A DNA stretch of 64,000 bases from Paralvinella palmiformis (Eukaryota > Annelida > Polychaeta > Terebellida > Alvinellidae). Under the pieces are notes generated by a model. The model made no database searches and was not told the DNA's origin. It worked only from the letters and a program-made list of their open reading frames with translations. Location: contig JAODUP010000056.1 in assembly GCA_025642065.1 (NCBI GenBank), forward strand, positions 542,001 to 606,000. The letters are read 5' to 3'. This document shows positions 23,541-35,462 of the stretch, in pieces. A program made the translations under genes and the position numbers. The stretch's first letter is position 1, and every line of letters begins with the position of its first letter.

Positions 23541-25942
23541 AACTACCACAGTAAAGCATCAATAAGATGGACTATACATATGAGGAACATTGACATTAGT
23601 CACTTTGCACAAAGCCTGCCTCCTATTGACAAGCTATGGCAAAGCGATCTCATTAACCAACCTGGTGCCTTGTGTGAGGCTGCTATAGTCATAATATATA
23701 AGATCAGTCATATTATCTAAGAGTTAACTGTTCTTTTGATGCAGTCCTAAAACTCCCAATGCAGGTGCTGCCATCTGATGGCTAGAAATAACAATAGTTA
23801 ACTTAGGATCCCAAACATAGTTTCTTAAAAAATTGGCTTCTGTTGGTTAAGTGTCCCAATAAAGATAATTATAACTTTATGCAAATAAAATAATCCATGA
23901 GTGATGTGATATCTGGGTATTATTCTTATCATATGGATGCATTAGGCTGAAGTTAAACATTCATACACTTGTCTGTCTGATCATCAGTTTTTTAGACTTC
24001 ACATAGCCATAGGCAGCAGTTCAGTTTTCATCCAAGTTTAACTCACTAAATCTATACATACTTTTGTTCAGACAGATACCAGCTAGACTAATATTAAACT
24101 AACAAATTTCTAAACCTAGATGAGAATTACGTGGATTGCGGCCCATGTTTAATGTATAAAACAGACCATCTATTTCATCATTTCATAATCTAGTGCACAT
24201 AAAAACCACTGATCATTTCATATTTTCTTAAATGAGTATGCCATTGTAATATAACAAAAATGATAAATACAAAACAAAATTGCATGCAAAGTCTACAAAT
24301 CACATATAAAATTTTGTCTAAAAATAATGTTCAAATAAATAATAGTTAAAACACATTAAAACAATTGAATGCAACTATTCTTCAAGAGCAATGAAAGCTA
24401 AAATTCTTAAACTCTGGTCACAGTATGAAGATGCCGAGAAATCAGCTTTATAATTGCTACGAGCAGCTTGTTGCTTGTATGGGACACGGGTTTAAATTGA
24501 TTATATCACTAGATTGTGGATATAATGTTTATATGCAAATTAAATAAAACTGATGGAGAACTATGTACATGTGTCTGTATCATAAACAAATCCAAATCGA
24601 ATGTAACTGCTGCTGTACTGCTTCTAAACTTTCCCACTTCTGCATACATTTACATACATGTTAATACAATGAAAATAAAACCACCACAGATTGAAAAAAT
24701 TTCAATTTTGATAATTTATTTAGAGTCCAATTTTACTTGATTATTGTCAGTGTCCAAGACAAAGTAATTACAAAACTTGTATTTTAAACATAGTGGTCCA
24801 CATTCGACATCGGCCACAATCTATGGCATCCCTAGGGCATAGCCCTAGATCGGTATCAGGTTGTTCCATAATCAAACTGTTTTGTACCATATGGTTTCGT
24901 GACCAATGAGACACAAGTTTGTAACCAAGTTATAATATCATATAATGTCATAAAGTTCCGATTGACCTAATACAAACTTTAGTTAACATCATTATTAACA
25001 CTTATAATGTTCAATTACAGAATTTCCCATCTAATATAAGATTGTAGATGGTGAATAATCAACCATTCAGACAATGACTAATTTTGTCAGTGTTCATAAC
25101 CAAAATCCATACCATTTCGTAACCAAAAGCTATACAAAGAGAGTGTGAATTATAATAAACCTATATTTCCATCTACTTACTTCTCTGGTGTTAGTTGAAA
25201 AATTCAGATCAATGGCTTTTCTTACAATTGTCACTTTCAATTAAACTCCTCACATGTTTAAAATACAATGAAACAGCAATGAACTATTTACTTCTGAAGT
25301 TTGCTAATTTCAATTGCAGTAATATTACAATGAAAGTATTATAACAGTTTCAACAAACAATCTGTAAATACACCAGATGACAAAATAGATAGATCATCAG
25401 TAGCCTTATAAGGCAGTTGATTGTACAAATATTACACTGACAAATTTTACGCTTGAACAATGAAAGAATACCAAACTTTTTTAGTGAAGTTAATATGTTT
25501 CCTTGACTTAAAAGAGCAGGTCTTGGTTTAAAGTGTTGTTTCCTTGTATGATGATGTAAGAGCACAAGGTGATGTAAGACCACAATGTGATGTAAGACCA
25601 CAAATTATTTTTTATTTAAGAGGCCCTGGAGTGTGATGGTTGTCTCAGATGGCAACACAGAATGTGTAAACAAGTATAATTTTATCTAATAGATATTGTA
25701 TATTACATCGTAGGCTATATAGTATAAATATATGATGGTAACTGAGGGGTTGGTGTGCAACAGATGGGTTGATATATACTAGTAGCTCTATATGATTTAC
25801 ATGAAATAATTACATTATTTTATTTCACAGGCACAGACCGTTCCTTCTACTGACAACTGGTACATGGTGAGGTCGAACTCTTTACTTGGAGATGCAGGAA
25901 CTGCAGCTTGCCCTTAGTTCCTGAAGCTGATGACTGCACTAT

Positions 25943-26294
25943 AATGGTGACATCAAGCACACAACGTTCGTTTGACATGCAGCCACTGTCACCAGTCAGT
26001 GATCACGACTTAATGGGCGCCAACATGACAACTCTAGATCACGATGTAGTTCCAGACGTATCTTTCGACATAAAAGCCAGGGATATTGTCATACCAGAAA
26101 CCCATGAGGAACTGTCCATGTTGGACGAGCCTCCAGCATATATCACCCCGGATGACATCGAACCTGTAACATTCGATTTTATTGAAGGCAGCACAAAGAG
26201 AGGCAAGTCAAAAATTCAAAAGATAGCAATGCAAGAGATACAAACAATTACAAGCAAAGATATTCTCCTCTTGGCGCTCTTTCACAAATGGTGA
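25943..26294 (+). CDS. FLYWCH-like N-terminal fragment
   Basis: An open frame with ATG at 25943 encodes an acidic N-terminus (MVTSSTQRSF..., VIPETHEELSMLDEPPAYI). It reaches DFIEGSTKRGKSK, which resembles the opening of a FLYWCH zinc finger (EGGSQRGKPKL). The rest of the finger (GYSY, the Cys/His pairs) is absent; after RGKSK the frame goes into unrelated residues and stops. A candidate splice acceptor (atttcacag) ends at 25830. It could be a first coding exon whose next exon was lost, or a dead fragment. It lies inside the TIR element. Function is not assigned. Confidence 0.35.
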
Positions 26295-26444
26295 AAATCA
26301 GTCTCAGAACTATTATGAGCATGCAGCAGAATCAGTGGACCCATTAAATATAAAAGTGTGGCCTAGACATCAATAAATATTGATATTAAATCTTTTTGTG
26401 TGTTTTATATTAGATGTTGTTGCAAGCATCGGAAACCAGTTAGT

Positions 26445-26774
26445 TGCAGCTAAAAGTCCAAGCACTCAATGCGCATGCACCAAATGTACGTTTTCTGGTG
26501 CTCGGATGCAGAGCATCAAAACCATTTTCTTTCAGGTCATTGGTCAGAACCATGTATATTGGTGGTAAAGAGCCGAGCCCTATTTTGGCTTGTTTCAGAT
26601 GCTCGGAGGGGGATATAAAGATCCGAACACTTGGTGGCAACCATATGTCCTGCAGTAATGAGTAAATCAGCAACAGCCTGGGGTGTGTCCGGATTCGGGA
26701 GCCAGTGTTAAGTGCTCAGTGCTATCGGATGCCAGCACATACACATTGAGTGCTTGAACCTTTAGTGACAGCAA
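26445..26774. mobile_element. 330-bp MITE nested in the TIR element
   Basis: Inverted ends share the exact 13-mer CAAGCACTCAATG (26459-26471; complement at 26744-26756). They also share an imperfect outer part (GCAGCTAAAAGTC versus GCTGTCACTAAAGG). The interior is non-coding. Short frames across it on both strands are chance. Confidence 0.7.
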
Positions 26775-28199
26775 ACATGTTTCTGATTGCAATGCTCGGC
26801 TATGCAACTGCTTTGTTATACTTTTAGTTTTACCCCCCGGTAGTAACCACTTAAACCAGTATATTGTATAATTTAGTATTTAATTAATGAAAAGATGGGC
26901 AAGTGGCATGGACTTAGTTACAAATTGGTATCTTTATGGTTACGAAGTGATATCCCTCTGGTTACGAAACGGTATGGTACGAAACCATTTGGTTACGAAA
27001 CATCTATAAACCGTCTAGATCTACATCATCTAGATTTCTAACCCCCATCTCCAAGATTATGCCTATGGCTCAAATTAAGGTGATATATTCTTGCTTTTAC
27101 CACACAATAACGCACCTTATTGTCTGTGAAGAGTATATATGTAATGCTCCATATCTGTAACGAAATAATTTCGCTGCCTAGGATAAATATCCAAAGGAAT
27201 AAATTGTCAAATGCTAAAAGAAGTTTGTGTTGACATTACGAACAGGAAGTCGATCTGCACAAAAGTTTATGAGGCGTCAGTCATTATTTGTGTTCCAATA
27301 TTAATGGGAGAGGGTAATTTACCGGTATGTTAAAAATGAAGTTAAATGGATGATGATATTTTTTTAGATACTAACTCACTTTAGCAAAATTAATTTTTTA
27401 TCTCAAAAATAAAACTGGAGAAGGGGCAAAGATCTGGAACAATTTATTCACAATTATCTCATTTATGAATGACAGGAAAAATCAAACGTTATTCTTAAGT
27501 TATTTACAGCCAAAATAAGTGTTAACTGTAATTTAATGTTATCAAATATTATAAGCTACCGTACAACTAGTACATTTTTTTACTTACATTCATAAAATAA
27601 TAAAAATCATATGTCAATGGATACCTTGCCAAGCTATCCTTGCCGATTTAATTATGTAACGCATGATTATTTTTTAGCCTCTCATCTTTGTTTTCTTCCA
27701 CTTCAATACAACAGTTAAGGTGTTGTATGAATTTTACCGTTGGTATGTTGAACTATACTGGGGGGAGGACTATTAACACGAGTCTTGATCCCACAACATG
27801 AAAACGAAAAACAGATCATTTGAAAAGCATCACCGTATATTGTAAACAACTAGGGGGGTGACTTAAGGAAGACATGACATATACAGTCACCATCGGAAGA
27901 TACCATCTTTAAAAGGGATGAGCTGCAAACCAGACTGATACTAATGCAACAGTCTCCCTTTCTCAAGTCGTTGGTTGAAGATTTAGCTGAATATTGACTG
28001 CATTAAACCATAAAAACGAATAAGGCACGTTCATATAATTACTGTCTGACCAGTACAGCTGGTAGAGTGTTACAACATCCAAGGAAGGCTAAGCTAGGAG
28101 ATGTAGCTAGGACTAGAGAGAAAAATTATGCTACTATATTATGATGAGAAATACCTTTTCATATTTGATGTATGGAATAGGGGCTAGATAAAGATAATT

Positions 28200-29010
28200 C
28201 GTAGAGTATGACATGGCAGAAGGTTGTTTTAGTAAGGATTACGACAGACTCAACTTTCCAAAAGTTGTAACTTTATGGCCAAAATGGAACCTTCCCCTGA
28301 TTGACACATCAAGTTCTGTTCGAACGTATAAGGAAAGAGTGACAATAAATGGTGATCTATCTTGAATGTGTAACTCAGATAAGTGGGATATGACAATTAA
28401 GAGCGTATATATTTACTAATTATTATCTGGATCATTTTATGAATGACATCCTAAATATGATACTGAGCAGAACAAAGATATGTTGTTGATGACACCAATA
28501 CCTTCAACAATTAATTAAGATGTTCACTTCAGAAATTGAAATGCAAGTGGGATAAAAACCATTTGGTTAAGCGGTGAGAAAAAGGACAAATACCTCGGCA
28601 ACAACAATCTCAAAATCTGCTGCCAGATGATTGGCTTTACTTTGAGGAGTGCCACATTGGAGAAGATCCGGTCATATAAATCTACGATGACCCGAAATTT
28701 TATGGCAACACAACGAAGACAGTAAACACACAAAACGTATCGCATGTTAAGCCTTAATGTTTGAGGTCACGTTCACTTGTCTGAATGAAAATGACAAAGT
28801 TTGGGTTATTCGGAACCATATTAGGATCGGACCTGAAAGATAACAATGTCTTCTGCTGGTTACGATCGAGAGCTCAAGGGGAGATTTACAAAATTACTTT
28901 CCAGTCTCCAATATCTTTCACACAATCAAAGGGAATTCAAACTGTTTATGTTTAAGGAAAATAAAATCACGAATGGCATAAATCCGATTAAGCTAAGCTT
29001 CTTCCATTAA
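28200..29010 (+). pseudogene. Decayed LINE reverse transcriptase fragment
   Basis: Across broken frames the plus strand reads CFSKDYDRLNFPKVV and then TYKERVTINGDLS, as in the finger and palm region of LINE reverse transcriptases. A palm-like YVVDDTNTF follows at 28479-28505; YADD is usual, here with an extra Val. Next come NASGIKTIWLSGEKKDKYLG and a Trp-poor thumb-like tail. Many stops are present. It may belong to the same element family as the endonuclease fragment at 22.8 kb, but nothing joins them. Confidence 0.6.
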
Positions 29011-29251
29011 CTATGATAACCTATAGGAGTGGGTCAGAGGGCACAACGTCAATATACACAGACAGTAATTCAAGCTTGATGTGCGGGCTATTGAATATGT
29101 TCTGTTAAAAATACTCCTTCAGATCAAACCTGGATCAGTTGTAACGTCACCAGCATCATAAGATAGAGTGAATGAGTCCAATACTACAACATAGAGTAAA
29201 TTATTATTATGTTATATTACAGTAAGACCAAAACAAATTGGCATATTGCAA

Positions 29252-29380
29252 CCAGAGTTGGGATGATTACGGAGCCAAAGTAATCGAATACGATTACGAT
29301 TATTTGACAATATTACGATTATGTGAATAATGATGGTAATCGATTACGATAATAATTACTTAGTAAAGTAATCATGATTT
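29252..29380 (+). repeat. Solitary hAT-like end
   Basis: It begins CAGAGTTGGGATGATTACGG and is followed by several GTAATCGATTACG-type motifs, an arrangement seen at ends of some hAT elements. I found no opposite end. Confidence 0.35.
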
Positions 29381-29447
29381 CATATTATTATCACAATGCA
29401 CATTAACGAAATATGAATGCGATCAATCTTTGTTATTCACTCACTCA

Positions 29448-29735
29448 TTATGGCCTCATGGCTGAGACTCCTCACGCAAGATGATTCTGTACGGGAGGCC
29501 GGAGGTTCGAATCTCGGCCGTGGCACTATATTAGGTGGAGGTTTTCGTCCAACCAGGCAACTGGCAAGATTTTCTCCACCGAATATGCCATATATTGTAA
29601 ATTCTAAATTTATTTAGAATTTGTTGTAAATTACAGACCATATGCGTCTCCCTCATTTGAGGTAGCCAATTAAGCCAAGTCAAATAACTGTCATTTCAGC
29701 CATAATAATAATAATAATATTATTATTATGCATTG
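29448..29735 (+). repeat. tRNA-derived SINE, family E
   Basis: The head CCTCATGGCTGAGACTCCT is followed by a B box, GGTTCGAATCTC. A body of about 180 bases and an (AAT)n tail complete it. The complete layout supports an intact insertion. Confidence 0.78.
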
Positions 29736-29999
29736 TAGGAATATCACTATTAAATAAAAAAAGGATATTCTCATCTTTGCATCCCATTTGTGTGTGTGTG
29801 TCTGTTGGCAATTGTGTGTATGCGCGTGAGCGTGTACGTGCGCGAGCAGGCGTGCACGCGTGCGTTAAGGTACTAAATGCAATTATATAGTGACAAGAAT
29901 ATGAAACAATTTAAACATCATGTTAATTATAAATAAATATGTGGCTTAATCTGTATGTTAACAAGATAGAACATATATTTTAATTTCTTTATACAATAT

Positions 30000-31517
30000 C
30001 CTTGTAAATAAAGGTGTCGAGCCTTGAATTATCCCTTAGAAGGCAAATATGAGTATCACGTTTATATATAATATGTTATGGTGATGCACATATTCGTAGA
30101 TGTTATCATATCAATTTAATAAAACCCAAATAAAAGCTTGACACTGCGACTGTTGTAAACAAATTCAAATGGGAAAAATACTTACTACTATCTTGTATTT
30201 GAAATTTGTTGCTTATGTACCTGGCCCATCCCTTATAAAGGGTTTACCCCCCCCCCTCTCTCTCTCCCAAGCACGCCTACAGGAACATGTACATGCATAC
30301 ACAGTGTAATGTATCATATATTCATATACCAACATGCAAACATGTTTACTTACATAAAAGAGATTAACGCCATATTTGTGACACTTTCTCAGAAAGGGAA
30401 CCAACTTATACTAGTTCTCTATTAAAGGCCATAGTACAGGATATTAACGTAGGTAAGAGAAGCTGTCAGGGTAAACATCAGTAGATCATGAGAATACAAC
30501 AGACTGCCATAATATCTATTATCAGACTCCAACCGTTACTGTGTTAGGAGGCTGATCTCAATAGCCTTCTATGGTAAAACTCTGAAAATAACAATTAATA
30601 CTAAATTATAATTAGAAAGGTCCCACTTTGCTAAGGGTATCCATAATGATAAATAATAAAGAAACTACTGGGCGTATATAAATCTCTTCTCTCTCTCTCT
30701 CGGTGTGTGTGTGTGTCCATGCTGTTCATGGTCTGTTATGACATACACGATTCTATGCTTGATCAATATCAAATCCATCTGTATGATTAAACATCTTGTT
30801 TCGAGCATTTTGATTTGGAAACGATTTCTATCCATGAGTCATCAAACACAGTCAACCAGATAATATTGGAGTTTTTACTGTATAGATCTGTAATACAAAA
30901 CTCAATTCAAACGAAGACTGGGACCTCTGCATGGATTCTATATGTAGCGAGTTGTCGACAACAAAAGAAGTTCATGTTATGCATACAGAAGAGTTGTTTG
31001 CAATTCATCGTTGTCAGTATGTTGATCTCAGCAAATATGTACTCTGCTCTCCGAAAGAGAGTATGGATCTTTTGGAATTTATTACGTATCTCTTGAAACG
31101 TTTGTTAGCATATCATGTCAATACAGTATATATATATATATATATATATATTACTATATGATATAATAAATATGTTTATAACTATAAGGTCAGGGACAAA
31201 AGTTATTCATTCTCACGTTGAGAACAAATAACTACGATTCTTTACCATTGAGTTTTATGTTAGTGACATAAATTATTTTCATTGATAAGTTGGTACATAT
31301 TTAGGTTAAAGAGATAGAAAGAGAGGTAGGGTGGAGGGGGAGGAGGTAACGTAATTAATCTTGGAACATTTCTGTTTCATTGCTTTCATATGATTGGTAA
31401 ATAATTAAGTTCAATTTAATTCAAACTATTCAACATCAAACAGTTACAATATTTCTTCAAATTAAACCATTTCTACGATGAAAAGTTACTGTGATAAGGA
31501 TACTGTTATGTTGTAGG

Positions 31518-31613
<96 letters not shown>

Positions 31614-32700
31614 ACAAAAACACACGCACCCACACATACACACACACATGCGCGAAATATACTGAAATACAGAGAAACAAGTACATTCATGTATAGTTAA
31701 TACCATATTTCTATTACCTAACGCCTACTCTAATTAGAATACATAACATATTTTAATATAAGAAAAAAATGGGTAGAATTAATATTTCGATAATAATCCG
31801 TTAAATCCATCATTCCAAAAGATCCCATGACATTTTTCGTAGATCCGGGTTTTCCACAAACAAAATTTAACTTCAAAGTTACCGTTATGCCCGAACCTAG
31901 TATTATAATTATGAATAACGGAATTTCTGGAAATGAAAAAAGGGTTTTATTTGTTGCTATATAATAATTATTGTTTTAAAATTACTCTCGTAGAAAATGG
32001 TATAAAATCAAGTTCACACAAGGGCTCACTTGTTTTATCAGCTAACATCATTGTTTTCTTTTGTAAACCAATGCGACTTATTTATCTTACTTTAAACGTA
32101 TTTCCCAAACCTTTACGCACATAACAAAGATAAGGTATACGTAGTGTCAACGTGACACGTAACGATTTCATGCTGTTACTACAAACATATAACATATTTT
32201 TACGTCTAATTATGTAATAACACGTACTCTCATGAATGATTGACAATATCTAGTTCTATAGACTCCAGCTCTCTAGATTATCATTATTAAATGTAAAAAT
32301 CAAACATTAATTTTTCTCGCCTCAGAGACGTGATAAATGAACACAATCAGACATATGGAAATTATCATAATATATTGATAAGGATTTAATATTACCGGTA
32401 TCAGTTATATTTAATCACCTTCAGGTCGGTGACATTCACTCAGGTCATTTATCTATTTCTTATCTACTCGTCTACTTAATGTTGGATTGAAGATGATTTG
32501 TTGACTAATTATCTTCTACGAATCATCTTAAAATAGTTTCCATCATTATGCTGGGTCACGTCAGTTATTGTTCTTTGGTACTAATAATGTTCATCGAGTG
32601 AGTAAGTGGGTGAGTGAGTAATAAATAAAATCAGGGCTTATTCAAGTGATCTATTATTGTTATTATCGTCATCGTCCTTATCATTATTATTATAATTATG
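30000..32700. other. Gene-poor stretch
   Basis: No gene recognised. Two overlapping short frames at 30815-31161 resemble nothing I know and end in an (AT)n run. Low-complexity tracts include (C)n/(CT)n at 30247-30268, (TC)n/(GT)n at 30688-30716 and the AC array listed separately. Confidence 0.4.
31520..31611. repeat. (AC)n microsatellite, about 46 units
   Basis: An unbroken AC run with interrupted AC sequence continuing to about 31650. It creates long frames of Cys-Val or His-Thr repeats on both strands that are not genes. Confidence 0.97.
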
Positions 32701-32716
32701 ATCATCATCATCCAAA

Positions 32717-32717
32717 C

Positions 32718-32750
<33 letters not shown>
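32717..32750. repeat. (TTA)n microsatellite
   Basis: About eleven ATT units just upstream of a SINE; an (ATC)n run at 32938-32970 forms the SINE's tail. Confidence 0.9.
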
Positions 32751-32751
<1 letters not shown>

Positions 32752-32765
32752 ATTCCAACCATTCG

Positions 32766-32936
32766 CCCCCATGGTCTAGTTGGTCGTGCATTGGCACACA
32801 TATCACTACCACCCGTGTTCGAATCTCGGCGTGGGCATATCTGAAGGGTGTTTCATCTTTGACTTCGTTTCTTTACCTTTGGAGGTCGCTCGGCCCATTT
32901 AGCCTACCATGTGCAAAAAATTGGCTGTAAAGCACC

Positions 32937-32970
<34 letters not shown>
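32766..32970 (+). repeat. SINE family A, copy 2 (most complete)
   Basis: The head is CCCCCATGGTCTAGTTGGTC (A box) with GTGTTCGAATCTCGG (B box). The body has CTTTGGAGGTCGCTCGGCCC and ATTTAGCCTACCATGTGCA. It ends in (ATC)n. It is the best reference copy in the window. Confidence 0.88.
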
Positions 32971-32972
<2 letters not shown>

Positions 32973-33961
32973 ACTATGCAGCATTCATATAGCGTCTTAT
33001 TTTTACACTTTAATGTGGTGGTCAAAAATGAAATATGAGGAAAACTTCAGGGGCGTGTCTATTTGCAGACCAAAGTTTGCGGCGACCTTTAACCGATTAA
33101 TTCTTAATTTCACTTTAAGATATATCATTAACGTATTATTAATCAGATTCCGTTATTTCTTCCTTCACAATGCAGTAATACAAAGACCAACGACAGAAGG
33201 TTAAACAACGTTCGTGATGAACTAATTATAGTCTCTGCTCCTGGCCTTAATCAGGAGATCGTTAAAGGCAACAATCGTATTATTATTGTTATTGTTATTA
33301 TATGTATTACATTATTTAGAATTGTCAGAGCTGAATTCCTTGAGTCTCATCATACACCACCTTATCCGCCCAGTGTTGATGCCGAGGAACACATTTTATT
33401 ATATATATATATATACGTACGTACGCACGCAGATTAACACAATATTGATATACACTTGTTCGCATTAGTCGCACAAACGCGTTAACTACAGGAGTGGTTA
33501 TTTTACAGCCTATAGGTAAATGGAGGGGGATTGGAGGATTGGTGTTCGCAGAAAGTTTCCACGTGACACTTCAAGTTAGTGTGATTAAATGATCACAAGG
33601 GTATGTGATTAAATTGACCATCGATAGTCCAAAACGGCGGTGGCTGATATCAAGTTGTAACAAAATGTGTGTATATACATTCTGATATATATATATATAT
33701 ATATATATATGCGTGCGTGTGCGTGTGGTTATTAAAATTAATTCTGAATGGCTGTTCTCAGAACATATCAACAACAGTGAAGGGCGTTGTCACACAATGG
33801 CCCAGTAGATCTACTGGTCGATAAAGAATTTGTTTAGATAACAGCCACTTTTCAAGTAACTGAGTGGCGACTTCAATGTCACTAAGTTCCCAGACGACGA
33901 TACGTGTTGATGAACATAGATCACATTAAACAACCCACGATATACTCTGTTTGTACATGGG

Positions 33962-33987
33962 AACGCCAAGCACACACACACACACAT

Positions 33988-34020
<33 letters not shown>
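33962..34020. repeat. (CA)n-(GA)n compound microsatellite
   Basis: A CA run followed directly by a GA run, about 180 bases upstream of the Tctex1-domain gene, so within its likely promoter region. Confidence 0.9.
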
Positions 34021-34196
34021 CGGTGCTCATCATCCATCACGCGTACAGTCAACATAATATAAGTTGACTAAATCTCGAATCATTCGGAGTAACAACTGTG
34101 TTGTTTCGATGATAGTACCACTTACTACCTGGTAACGTACTGTCTAACTTCGTCCAGACAACGATTCGTGATCCAGAAGGAAACTTTAACACCACC

Positions 34197-34799
34197 ATGG
34201 CGAATAAAAATGGCACGCATGTGCAGACCAAGGTCATTCAGAAGTTCAACTCGTGCCACCTTTCTCCAGACAACACCACCCACAGTTTGGGATCGTTGAG
34301 AAGCGACACGGGAAGTAAAAAATCCGAGATTCGTACGCGTCACATGATCCCTGCTAAGACACCAGCTGGAAAAGGTAAATCAACAAAATGGAATAAACTG
34401 AAGGCTCTGAGCCTTAGTTACCGGGAACAACAGACAAAATATGGGAATACGTATAAGATAGGTCCGGATCCGGACGGAAAATTTGACCCTGTGAGATCCA
34501 GAAAAGAAATCGAAGATGCCTTGAAGTGTCATCTGGATTCGGTGGACGGATATCATCGGGATAATTCGGTGCTATTGTGCCGGGTGATTGCGGAGGACAT
34601 AAAACGGCGAATTAAATTTCTCGGATTTGCCCGATACAGGATCGTCAGCGAGGTGGTGATTGGCGAGAATGTCGGACAGGGTCTCCAGATGGGAAGTCGG
34701 TGTGTCTGGGATCTGGATACTGACAAAATGGTGACGGTCACCTATCAAAACAACAACCTTTTCGCCGTGGCCACCGTATATGGCGTGTATTTCGAGTGA
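34197..34799 (+). CDS. Tctex1-domain (dynein light chain type) protein, intronless
   Basis: A complete 200-residue frame with one exon. The start ATG sits in a strong context (ACCACCATGG). Residues 1-80 are basic and probably disordered. Residues about 81-200 form a Tctex1 domain: KYGNTYKIGPD, the helices around EIEDALKCHLDSV and LCRVIAEDIKRRIKFLG, then the beta-strand motifs RYRIVSEVVIGE, SRCVWDLDTD, LFAVATVYGVYFE. The domain ends the protein, as is usual. Family members are light chains of cytoplasmic or ciliary dynein, including the Tctex1D/DYNLT2-5 group with long N-termini. Which member this is I cannot tell. An AATAAA signal at 34989-34994 suggests a short 3' UTR. The absence of introns hints at an old retrocopy, but the intact frame suggests it is functional. 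Confidence 0.9.
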   Translation: MANKNGTHVQTKVIQKFNSCHLSPDNTTHSLGSLRSDTGSKKSEIRTRHMIPAKTPAGKGKSTKWNKLKALSLSYREQQTKYGNTYKIGPDPDGKFDPVRSRKEIEDALKCHLDSVDGYHRDNSVLLCRVIAEDIKRRIKFLGFARYRIVSEVVIGENVGQGLQMGSRCVWDLDTDKMVTVTYQNNNLFAVATVYGVYFE

Positions 34800-34988
34800 T
34801 GGATGGTATACTTGCTTTGTATCCCTTTTTGTACGCTTTTCAGTTGCATTTGCATCCATCGGATGTGGACTGGAATGGGAGAGTGTTTCGTTTAACCTTG
34901 GCGCTGGTCTTATCTCAGATTTCAGGCCGAGAAGCTAATCCATGCGTAATTGGGATCAGAAAAGTGAAAGGCTTTCGCTGCTGAAAGA

Positions 34989-34994
34989 AATAAA
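34989..34994 (+). terminator. Polyadenylation signal of the Tctex1-domain gene
   Basis: AATAAA 190 bases after the stop codon on the same strand. It is the first such hexamer downstream of the stop that I noticed. Confidence 0.5.
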
Positions 34995-35462
34995 CCACCG
35001 ATACAAGTAACAGAGGATTCTATCCGGTGAGCTGGACGTCTGCACTGCATCGCACCATCATCTGAACCACGAAAGAGCACCATACCCAGATCTCGATAAG
35101 ATGTTATTATACGTCACCTGCTATGCCAATGTTCTTGGGCGTCTTAAAACATACGCCAGTACACTAAAACGCAATCACGCACACCTGCTGTTATGTAGTC
35201 TACTAAAGGATTATCTTTCTGAACGGTTATCTAAATGCTTCATTGCATGCTTATACTTTGAAGCAAATAGAAAGTTCACTGGTCCTGCAATTTCCATGCT
35301 TGGGTTTGTAAGACACATCCTTAATTATCCATGTGTAATTGTATAATTATGTTAGAAGAAACTGTTTCCAATTAAGACGAATGTGTTTTCATGTTTTAAA
35401 GGCAATATTAAATAGAACTCATTCAGATAACTTAACTTTTAGTCTAGTAGACTGCCTCATAT

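Larger units (their letters stand above)
24845..27017. mobile_element. 2.2-kb TIR element carrying a FLYWCH-like frame
   Basis: Inverted arms lie at 24845-24935 and 26930-27017. They pair CTAGATCGGTAT with CTAGACGGTTTAT, and TTTTGTACCAT with TTTCGTACCAT, at similar spacing (35 and 33 bases). Both then show repeats of GTTTCGTAACCA type. The interior holds the FLYWCH-like frame at 25943-26294 and a smaller MITE. FLYWCH fingers are known in Mutator-like transposases, so a MULE-derived element is an inference. True ends may extend a little further out. Confidence 0.55.

Noticed and set aside
26440..26673. Frames on both strands at 26.4-26.7 kb
   Set aside because: They lie within a palindromic-ended MITE and have no coding signature.
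30815..31161. Two overlapping frames that might be an exon
   Set aside because: Neither reading resembles a family I know and neither has a convincing acceptor; the right end runs into (AT)n.
31457..31706. Cys/Val and His/Thr repeat frames on both strands
   Set aside because: Translations of the (AC)n microsatellite.
32766..32840. tRNA gene
   Set aside because: A and B boxes are present, but there is no acceptor stem and the same head recurs with a shared non-tRNA body, so it is a SINE. The same applies at 10298, 21722 and 29448.
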